Origin: Amycolatopsis sp. WAC 01376
Lineage (GTDB): Bacteria; Actinomycetota; Actinomycetes; Mycobacteriales; Pseudonocardiaceae
Length of the DNA stretch: 64,000 nt
NCBI RefSeq assembly: GCF_003947415.1
Contig: NZ_QHKL01000002.1
Coordinates: 1-64,000, forward strand
Reading direction: 5' to 3'
The stretch's first letter is position 1. The number at the start of each line of letters is the position of its first letter. The notes below the pieces were generated by a model, which did not search any database, was not told the origin of the DNA, and saw only the letters and a program-made list of their open reading frames with translations. This document shows, piece after piece, positions 58,450 through 64,000 of this stretch. Position numbers and translations under genes: made by a program.

Positions 58450-59217
58450 ATGACGAACTCCCCGGCACGGCACGCGAACAGGGTCGCCGTGGTCACCGGC
58501 GCGTCCAGCGGGATCGGCGAGGCGACCGCACGGCGGCTCGCCGCCTCGGGTGCGGCGGTCGCGCTGATCGCCCGGCGGGCGGACCGGCTGGAGACGCTGG
58601 CCAAGGAGATCGAGCGCGACGGCGGTACCGCGCTCGTGCTCGCGGCCGACGTCGCCGACGCCGAGGCGATGCGGGCCGCGGCGGCCAGGATCGAGGCGGA
58701 ACTGGGCCGCGCGGACCTGCTGTTCAACAACGCGGGCGTGATGCTGGCCGCGCCGATCGACGAACTCGCGACCGGCGACTGGCAGCGCATGATCGACGTC
58801 AACATGACGGGCCTGATGAACGCGATCGGCGCCTTCGTCCCGCATCTGGTCGCTTCGGCGGCCGAAAAGGGTGTCGCGGACCTGGTGAACACCTCGTCCA
58901 TCGGTGCGCAGGCCGTCTTCCCGTCCTTCGCCGTGTACGTCGCCTCGAAGGCGTACGTGACGCACTTGTCGAAGAACCTCCGCGCCGACCTCGGTCCGAA
59001 GAGCGTGCGGGTCGCGGCGATCGAGCCCGGCCTGGTCGAGACCGAACTTCAGGACCATGTCACCGACGCCGGCGCGCTGGAGTGGCTGGACGGCGCGCGC
59101 GAGTCGCTGACCTGGCTGAAGCCGGACGACATCGCCGAGACCGTGGCGTTCCTGACCTCGCTCCCGGCGCGGGTGAACCTCCAGCAGGTCACCGTGATGC
59201 CGACCGCGCAGGTCTGA
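58450..59217 (+). CDS. Short-chain dehydrogenase/reductase
   Basis: This 255-residue SDR has the NAD(P) motif VTGASSGIGEATARRLA (TGxxxGxG), LLFNNAGVM (NNAG) and the catalytic Ser-Tyr-Lys set (NTSSIGAQ, YVASKAYV). It should reduce a ketone or oxidise an alcohol. ATG at 58450 with GGAGA upstream. Convergent with the TetR gene 8 bp away. Confidence 0.93.
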   Translation: MTNSPARHANRVAVVTGASSGIGEATARRLAASGAAVALIARRADRLETLAKEIERDGGTALVLAADVADAEAMRAAAARIEAELGRADLLFNNAGVMLAAPIDELATGDWQRMIDVNMTGLMNAIGAFVPHLVASAAEKGVADLVNTSSIGAQAVFPSFAVYVASKAYVTHLSKNLRADLGPKSVRVAAIEPGLVETELQDHVTDAGALEWLDGARESLTWLKPDDIAETVAFLTSLPARVNLQQVTVMPTAQV

Positions 59218-59224
59218 GCCGGGT

Positions 59225-59761
59225 TCAGGGGAAGAGGAGCCGGGCGATCGCGCGGGCCGCGGTGTCCGGATCCTCGAGGTGCTCGGTGCGCAGCGCGCCG
59301 GTGAGCCACAGGTTCGCGAACCCGTGCATCAGCGACCACGCGGCGACCCCGGCCATCGCGTCGTCGCTGACCGACGACGCGCCGCTGGTCAGCAGAAGCC
59401 CCGCGCGGTCACGGGCGACGGCCAGTGCCTCGTCGTCCTCGCGGTGGAGTTCGGGGCGGAACATCACCTCGAAATGCGCGCGATGCTCGATCGCGAAACG
59501 CACGTAAGCCACGCCGACCTCGGCGAAGTCCTGCTCGCCCTCGGCCGCGAGCGCGTCGGCGAGCAGGTCGAAACCCTCGGTGGCCAGTGCGGTGAGCACC
59601 CCGGCCTTGTCGCCGAAATGGTGGACCGGCCCGGCGTGCGAGACCCCCGCGCGCCGGGCGAGGTCGCGGAGGCTGATCCCGGCCGGGCCGTGTTCCGTGA
59701 TTGCCGCGACGGCGGCGTCGAGGACGGCCCGGCGGAGGTCGCCGTGATGGTAGGGACTCAT
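59225..59761 (-). CDS. TetR-family regulator (DoxX neighbour)
   Basis: This 178-residue TetR protein has the helix-turn-helix (GISLRDLARRAGVSHAGPVHHFGDKAGVL) and a WHG-type C-terminal domain. ATG at 59761. The inverted repeat at 59780-59812 lies between it and the divergent DoxX gene, the probable operator of both. Confidence 0.92.
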   Translation of the reverse strand: MSPYHHGDLRRAVLDAAVAAITEHGPAGISLRDLARRAGVSHAGPVHHFGDKAGVLTALATEGFDLLADALAAEGEQDFAEVGVAYVRFAIEHRAHFEVMFRPELHREDDEALAVARDRAGLLLTSGASSVSDDAMAGVAAWSLMHGFANLWLTGALRTEHLEDPDTAARAIARLLFP

Positions 59762-59779
59762 GCCCGTGAATCTAGTCAT

Positions 59780-59812
59780 TGACAAGATGACCCGCAACGG
59801 CGCATCTTGTCA
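59780..59812. promoter_or_regulatory. TetR operator candidate, 10-13-10
   Basis: TGACAAGATG (59780-59789) and CATCTTGTCA (59803-59812) are a perfect inverted repeat 13 bases apart, in the TetR/DoxX divergent gap; the left half overlaps a TTGACA-like -35 element. Confidence 0.65.
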
Positions 59813-59838
59813 GTGGAAAGTTTCGCTGCTCGGAGGGC

Positions 59839-60333
59839 ATGCTCATGGATCCCGGTCTCGTACCCGTACTGATGTTGATCGCCGTCACGGCGACGTTGTC
59901 CCTGCTGGGCGCCGTCGGTGTCCGGCGGCTGAAGCCCTGGCCGGTGGCCGTGCGCGGCGGCGTCGCGGCACTGTTCGTCACCACCGGCCTCGCGCATTTC
60001 ATCGGCATGCGCGAGGAACTCGTCGCGATGGTGCCGCCCGCGTTGCCCGCGCCCGAGCTGCTGGTCGCCGTGACCGGCGTGCTCGAACTCGCGGGCGCCG
60101 CGGGAGTGCTGTGGTCGCGGACGGCGCCGTGGGCCGCCGCCGGGCTGACCGTCCTGCTGCTGGGGATGTTCCCGGCGAACGTGTACAAGGCACTGCACGG
60201 GCCGGTGACGTCGGTGCTGGACGAACTGGTGCCGCGGAGTCTGATGCAGGTGGTCTTCCTGGCCGCGACCGGGTCACTGGTGGTGTATTACGCCCGTACG
60301 CCGAACAGACCCTTTGCCCAAAGGAGACCTTAA
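59839..60333 (+). CDS. DoxX-like membrane protein
   Basis: This 164-residue protein has four membrane segments (LVPVLMLIAVTATLSLLGAV; FVTTGLAHFIGM; LAGAAGVLW; LLLGMFPANVYKAL) in the DoxX-like arrangement. Related proteins are found in redox or aromatic stress operons. ATG at 59839 (59845 also possible). Divergent from its TetR. Confidence 0.88.
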   Translation: MLMDPGLVPVLMLIAVTATLSLLGAVGVRRLKPWPVAVRGGVAALFVTTGLAHFIGMREELVAMVPPALPAPELLVAVTGVLELAGAAGVLWSRTAPWAAAGLTVLLLGMFPANVYKALHGPVTSVLDELVPRSLMQVVFLAATGSLVVYYARTPNRPFAQRRP

Positions 60334-60384
60334 GTCTTTCCCAAGTCCGGGTCGCGCCCCGGAATTGGGCCCTACCATCCCAGA

Positions 60385-60546
60385 ATGAAGATCTCATTGT
60401 GGATCGGATTCTGTGGGCTGTGCATCCTCGCCGGGCACATGCTTCTCGGGGCACTCGGTCTCGTACTGCTGATGAGCTGTCTCCCGGCGGGGCGTGATCA
60501 CGAATCCGGTGACAGAAAAGAGAAAACGCCCGTCTGGCTGGCCTGA
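60385..60546 (+). CDS. Possible 53-residue membrane peptide
   Basis: ATG at 60385 opens 53 codons with a hydrophobic stretch (GFCGLCILAGHMLLGALGLV, and LLMSC) and a charged tail. The stop lies inside a 7-bp hairpin that also contains the stop of the convergent gene, which supports reality. No ribosome site is evident. Confidence 0.4.
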   Translation: MKISLWIGFCGLCILAGHMLLGALGLVLLMSCLPAGRDHESGDRKEKTPVWLA

Positions 60547-60560
60547 GGAGAAATCCTCAG
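60543..60560. terminator. 7-bp hairpin holding two opposite stop codons
   Basis: CTGAGGA (60543-60549), GAAA and TCCTCAG (60554-60560) form a perfect stem-loop. The TGA of the small + strand frame and the TGA of the - strand gene both lie in its arms. Confidence 0.6.
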
Positions 60561-61258
60561 CCCAGCGTGCTCGCGAAAGCGAGCGCACCCAATGCCGGAA
60601 TCGCCACCGCCGTGAGCAGCATCGTCTTCCGGCTCGGTCGGGGACTTTCCAGTAAGGCGCGGATACCGGCCGGAACCAACGCGACACAAAGACCGGCGGT
60701 TCCGATGATCGAAACGAATTCGGTTCCCTTCAACACGCCCAATGGCAGAAGTCCCATCGTCGCCAGCCCGATCGAGCCGTCGACGCCGAGCACCTTCGCG
60801 CGGTATGCCGCGAAGGCGAGGACGTACCAGCCGAACATGATCGTGAACGACAGGAAACTGAACAGATGCAGGTCCTGGTAAGACTCGCTGACGACGCTTT
60901 CGGCGAAGCCGGCGCCGCGTCGTCCGGCCAGTCCCAGCGCGGCCTGGTCGATCCCGGCGTGGAAGGTCCGTTCGAAGAGTCCGATGAGGACGGACAAGCC
61001 GGCCCAGGCGGCCAGTACCCGCCTGGTCCGGCCGATTTCCGTGGCGAGCGCGATGATCGCGGGGAACAGCACGACGTTGCCGGCCAGGAAACACGTGTAC
61101 GCGGCCGTCATCAGGGCGGGATGCTCGCTCATCGCCCGGAGCTGCTCCGGGAAGAAGAAGCCGAAGCCTGACCGCAGCAGCGTTCCGGTGAGCAGGAGGA
61201 CCGGGCCGAGGATCATCGAGACCGCGGCGACGCGGCGGCCGGGGAAGGTGTGGTTCAT
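60557..61258 (-). CDS. Membrane protein of unknown function (DUF4386-like)
   Basis: This 233-residue protein has about six membrane segments (ILGPVLLLTGTLL; FLAGNVVLFPAIIALA; LSFTIMFGWYVLAF and others). The pattern resembles DUF4386/DUF998-like proteins but I am not sure. ATG at 61258. It stands alone. Confidence 0.75.
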   Translation of the reverse strand: MNHTFPGRRVAAVSMILGPVLLLTGTLLRSGFGFFFPEQLRAMSEHPALMTAAYTCFLAGNVVLFPAIIALATEIGRTRRVLAAWAGLSVLIGLFERTFHAGIDQAALGLAGRRGAGFAESVVSESYQDLHLFSFLSFTIMFGWYVLAFAAYRAKVLGVDGSIGLATMGLLPLGVLKGTEFVSIIGTAGLCVALVPAGIRALLESPRPSRKTMLLTAVAIPALGALAFASTLG

Positions 61259-61391
61259 ACCGGTCAGCCTGCTGGGAGACGGCGCTTTCCGGATCGGACC
61301 GTGGGCTGGACTCCGGTATCGGAGGTATCAGACCAGGGTTTGAGCCGGTACGGGGGTTTCCGTGATCGGATTTCCGGGTAGGCCCTCTGGC

Positions 61392-62018
61392 ATGCGACTA
61401 CGACTGCGCCCTCGGCAGCCCGAGCTGTTCGAGTTCTTCACTCGGGCGGCTCACAACGCCGAGCGGGCCGCGGCCGCGATCGGCGGCCTCGGGGATCCCG
61501 CCGTCGGCTCGGCGGAGCTCAGTGAGCGCTTGGTGGAGATCGAGCACGACAACGACGAAGTGACGCACGAGCTGTACAACAAGCTCAATACGTCGTTCAT
61601 CACCCCGTTCGATCGGGACGACATGTACCGGCTGGCCGCGCGGCTCGACGACGTCATCGACCAGCTCGAAGAGGCGGCCACCCTGGCTCACCTGTACGGG
61701 CTCTTCGACGGCGAGCCGCCGCCACCGGAGATGGTCCGGCAGCTCGAGATCCTGCGGAAGCTCGGCGACATCGTCGCGCCCGCCTTCGAACAGTTCGCCG
61801 AGAACAAGGACCTGAAGCAGTACTGGGTCGAGACGAACGCGCTCGAGAACGAGGCCGATCGCGAGTATCGCCATCTGCTGGTCCGCCTGTTCGGCGGACA
61901 GTACGAGGCGCTCACCGTGTTGAAGCTCAAGGACGTCGGCGACAGCCTGGAACAGGCCGCGGACGCCTTCGAGCACGTCGCGAACACGGTGGAAGCGATC
62001 GTCGTCAAGGAGTCGTAG
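61392..62018 (+). CDS. DUF47 (PhoU-like) phosphate transport accessory protein
   Basis: This 208-residue helical protein of the DUF47 family (FEFFTRAAHNAERAAAAI, IEHDNDEVTHELYNKLNTSFITPFDRDD, EALTVLKLKDVGDSLEQAADAFEHVANTVE) is normally encoded before a Pit transporter and modulates it. ATG at 61392 chosen over GTG at 61362. The Pit gene starts 1 bp after the stop. Confidence 0.93.
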   Translation: MRLRLRPRQPELFEFFTRAAHNAERAAAAIGGLGDPAVGSAELSERLVEIEHDNDEVTHELYNKLNTSFITPFDRDDMYRLAARLDDVIDQLEEAATLAHLYGLFDGEPPPPEMVRQLEILRKLGDIVAPAFEQFAENKDLKQYWVETNALENEADREYRHLLVRLFGGQYEALTVLKLKDVGDSLEQAADAFEHVANTVEAIVVKES

Positions 62019-62019
62019 C

Positions 62020-63021
62020 GTGAGCGGCGAGTTGATCGCGGTCCTCGTGGTCATCACGGTCACGCTCGGCTTCACCTTCACCAACGGTTTCCACGACGCG
62101 GCGAACGCGATCGCCACGTCGGTGTCCACCAGGGCGTTGAGCATCCGCGCCGCGCTGGTGCTGGCGGCCGTCGGCAACCTGGCGGGGTCGTTCTTCGGTG
62201 CCAAGGTGGCCAAGACCGTCGGGGCCGGGATCGTGCAGCTGCCGACCGGTGTCACCGGGCTGACGGTGGTCGCGTGCGGGCTGCTCGGCGCCATCGCGTG
62301 GAACCTCGTCACCTGGCATTTCGGCCTGCCGTCGAGTTCGTCCCACGCGCTGGTCGGCGGGCTGGTCGGCGCGGCGCTGCCTTCGGCGGGCCTCGTCTTC
62401 TGGGGCGGCATCGTCGAAGACGTCATCGTGCCGATGCTGATCTCGCCGCTGATGGGCTTTGCGCTCGGCTACGCGTTCATGCTCGCGATCCTGTGGATCT
62501 TCCGCAACGGCAAGCCGAAACGCCTGAACAGAGGCTTCCGGATCGCCCAGACCTGTTCGGCCGCCGCGATGGCGGTCGGGCACGGGATGCAGGACGCCGC
62601 GAAATCGATGGGCATCGTGGTGCTGGCACTGGTCGCGGGCGGCTACCAGACCGGCTGGCACATCCCCCTGTGGGTGTACTTCCTGGTCAGCGCCGTCCTC
62701 GCGGCCGGGACCTACTCCGGCGGGCGCCGGATCATCGCGACGCTGGGCCGCAAGGTGATCGACCTCCGCCCGCCGGAAGGCTTCGCGTCCGAGGCGACCG
62801 CGAGTTCCGTGCTGTACGTCGCCGCCCTCGGCTTCGGCGCGCCCATCTCGACAACGCACACCATCACGGCGGCCATCATGGGCGCCGGTGCCACGCGGCG
62901 GTTCTCCGCCGTGCGCTGGGGAACCGCGGGCAACATCCTCGGCGCCTGGTTCCTCACCTTCCCGGCGGCGGGGGCGGTCGGAGCCCTTTTCGCGTGGCCG
63001 CTGCTGGCGATGACGTCCTGA
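62020..63021 (+). CDS. pit: Low-affinity inorganic phosphate transporter (Pit)
   Basis: This 333-residue PiT-family protein has the duplicated signatures FTNGFHDAANAIATSVSTRAL and the C-terminal GAPISTTHTITAAIMGAGATRR with about nine membrane helices, and imports metal phosphate with protons. GTG at 62020. Cotranscribed with the DUF47 gene. Confidence 0.95.
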   Translation: MSGELIAVLVVITVTLGFTFTNGFHDAANAIATSVSTRALSIRAALVLAAVGNLAGSFFGAKVAKTVGAGIVQLPTGVTGLTVVACGLLGAIAWNLVTWHFGLPSSSSHALVGGLVGAALPSAGLVFWGGIVEDVIVPMLISPLMGFALGYAFMLAILWIFRNGKPKRLNRGFRIAQTCSAAAMAVGHGMQDAAKSMGIVVLALVAGGYQTGWHIPLWVYFLVSAVLAAGTYSGGRRIIATLGRKVIDLRPPEGFASEATASSVLYVAALGFGAPISTTHTITAAIMGAGATRRFSAVRWGTAGNILGAWFLTFPAAGAVGALFAWPLLAMTS

Positions 63022-63029
63022 CGGAAGAA

Positions 63030-63051
63030 GCCCGCCCCCGAAGGGACGGGC
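63030..63051. terminator. GC-rich hairpin after pit
   Basis: GCCCG with CCCC at 63030-63038 and GGGA plus CGGGC at 63044-63051 form a stem with a CGAA loop between pit and the convergent secreted protein gene. Likely terminator. Confidence 0.6.
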
Positions 63052-63069
63052 CCGCTCCCGCTCCCGGGG

Positions 63070-63936
63070 TCAGTAGGTGTCGAGCACGATCGCGATGTCG
63101 CCCAGCGGCAGCGGGAAGTCACCCACCTTGGTCGCCGCTCCGTTCAGCAGGTTGACGGTGTAGAACGCCGAGCCGCCGCTCGCCGGGTTCAGCACCGCGA
63201 ACCCGGTCACCGACGTCGCCTTGCCGCCGTTCAGGTCGCTGTAGATGTCGAAGCCCGCGTTCGGGCCGGCGTCGACGCCGAGCGCGCCGGTCGGGGCCAG
63301 CAGCCCGTTGTTGGCGGGCGACTGGATGAGCACCTGGTCGCTAGCGGTGCCGATGTCGAACAGCGTGGTCGCGCTGTCGGGGTTGAGGTCGTTGTTGGTG
63401 TACGCGGCCGCTGTGACGCCCTTGGTCGGGGCGGTCAGCGGCGGGGTGGTCAGGGTCGAGTCTTCGGTGGTGCTGTGGGTGGCGAGGTTGTGACGGAGGT
63501 TCTGGCCGTTGTCGCTGATGACGCGCAGCCGGTCGGCCGCCGGGTTGAAGTCGACGCCGAAGTACGTGCCGTACAACGGAACGCTCAGTTGCGAGACCTT
63601 CGTGACAACGACATCGGGAGTCTCGGGCGGCGTCTTGATCGTGTAGATACAGCCCTTGTTGCCCACCCCGTACATCACGCCGTTCTGGACGCGGAAGTCG
63701 ATCCCGATCAGGTTCGTCTCCCCGCACACGAGTCCGTTGACGAGCCGGACCCAGCCGAGCACCTGGGGTTGGTCGGTGGTGAAGGCCGCCATGAGTTTGC
63801 CGTCGGTCGAGATCGCGTACGCCTTCAGCCCGGCGACCTGTGCCGAACTCCCGCCGGCGGTCCCGACGACGAGCGCCGCCGCGACGGTCACCGTGGTGGC
63901 CACCGCGACCATGGCCTTCTTGAGCCCTGTCTTCAT
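63070..63936 (-). CDS. DUF4394 secreted protein
   Basis: This 288-residue protein starts with a signal peptide (MVAVATTVTVAAALVVGTAG, cut near SSAQ) and has the DUF4394 beta-propeller-like repeats (AYAISTDGKLMAAFTTD, GIDFRVQNGVMYGVGNKG, FGVDFNPAADRLRVISDNGQNLRHN). Function unknown. ATG at 63936 has GGAG upstream. Confidence 0.9.
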   Translation of the reverse strand: MKTGLKKAMVAVATTVTVAAALVVGTAGGSSAQVAGLKAYAISTDGKLMAAFTTDQPQVLGWVRLVNGLVCGETNLIGIDFRVQNGVMYGVGNKGCIYTIKTPPETPDVVVTKVSQLSVPLYGTYFGVDFNPAADRLRVISDNGQNLRHNLATHSTTEDSTLTTPPLTAPTKGVTAAAYTNNDLNPDSATTLFDIGTASDQVLIQSPANNGLLAPTGALGVDAGPNAGFDIYSDLNGGKATSVTGFAVLNPASGGSAFYTVNLLNGAATKVGDFPLPLGDIAIVLDTY

Positions 63937-64000
63937 CTCCTGCTCCCCTCAACGGAAACTGTGCGGCCACAAGCTAATCGGCGGCACTGGACACCGATTG

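Noticed and set aside
57978..58901. Serine/Ala-rich antisense frame over the SDR gene
   Set aside because: It lies opposite an SDR gene with all catalytic motifs and extends through palindromes, so it is a shadow frame.
1..64000. tRNA and rRNA genes
   Set aside because: No cloverleaf, anticodon-loop or rRNA-like stretch was recognised by eye anywhere in the window; a covariance search would be decisive.

Overview
This 64 kb window is GC-rich actinobacterial chromosome. It fits Amycolatopsis or a close Pseudonocardiales relative best. The evidence is frequent GTG starts, an actinobacterial integration host factor (mIHF), a near-consensus actinobacterial LexA box, a deazaflavin (F420)-type nitroreductase, a remnant resembling the mycothiol-dependent reductase MscR, a DUF222/HNH gene, and an unusual density of signal-peptide and regulator genes. 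I saw no rRNA, tRNA, CRISPR array or large biosynthetic cluster. The first 127 bases are the tail of an IS30-family insertion sequence that runs off the left edge.

Layout. 0.2-3.3 kb: an XRE regulator / membrane proteins / ABC exporter operon joined by ATGA overlaps. 3.4-7.2 kb: glpD and a TetR gene, divergent from an alkyl-DHAP-synthase-like flavoenzyme. 7.2-13.3 kb: a GGCT-fold protein, a deleted alcohol dehydrogenase remnant, a secreted C39-like protease, a Tat-exported phosphoesterase and an orphan solute-binding lipoprotein. 13.3-17.8 kb: an acyl-CoA ligase, mIHF, isochorismate synthase and a phosphopantetheinyl transferase. 17.8-26.6 kb: a dicarboxylate symporter, acyl-CoA dehydrogenase, an ech-ligase-tetR operon, an amidohydrolase, a GNAT protein and a DtxR/MntR regulator. 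26.8-30.6 kb: a DNA-binding protein, zinc alcohol dehydrogenase, AlkB-like dioxygenase and the LexA-box-linked HNH gene. 30.8-36 kb: a 5-oxoprolinase (pxpABC) operon with DUF1445, an MFS transporter and a divergent GntR. 36-40.1 kb: a beta-glucan set (GH16, ROK repressor, GH1). 40.2-45.8 kb: an aromatic acyl-CoA set (acyl-CoA dehydrogenase, anthraniloyl/salicylyl-CoA monooxygenase, RidA, PaaX). 45.8-50 kb: a shrunken P450-like protein, a PLDc_N membrane protein, a Ddn-like protein, an acyltransferase and a BBE flavoprotein. 50.1-57.7 kb: LysR, a methyltransferase, a SoxR-controlled pair, an ECF sigma factor with its YCII partner, and a PadR-controlled ABC transporter. 57.7-58.4 kb: a repeat-packed spacer. 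58.4-64 kb: an SDR, TetR/DoxX, membrane proteins, the DUF47-Pit phosphate pair and a DUF4394 secreted protein.

Most metabolic blocks sit next to their own regulator, and an inverted repeat can be read in many of the intergenic gaps (TetR at 5.58 and 59.78 kb, GntR at 35.2 kb, ROK at 37.3 kb, LysR at 50.09 kb, SoxR at 53.65 kb, PadR at 55.82 kb).

The most unusual signal is at DNA level. Long, nearly perfect hairpins (20-29 bp arms), in at least three recurring sequence families, fill almost every non-overlapping convergent gene junction. A separate 13-bp palindrome, GTCCACWGTGGAC, occurs four times exactly and twice with one mismatch, in different reading frames and far above chance. A 21-bp-period repeat with a CACGCGAG core appears at two loci. 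An SOS-type operator sits before the HNH gene, and a 224-residue P450-derived protein keeps the heme-cysteine loop but has lost the ExxR glutamate.
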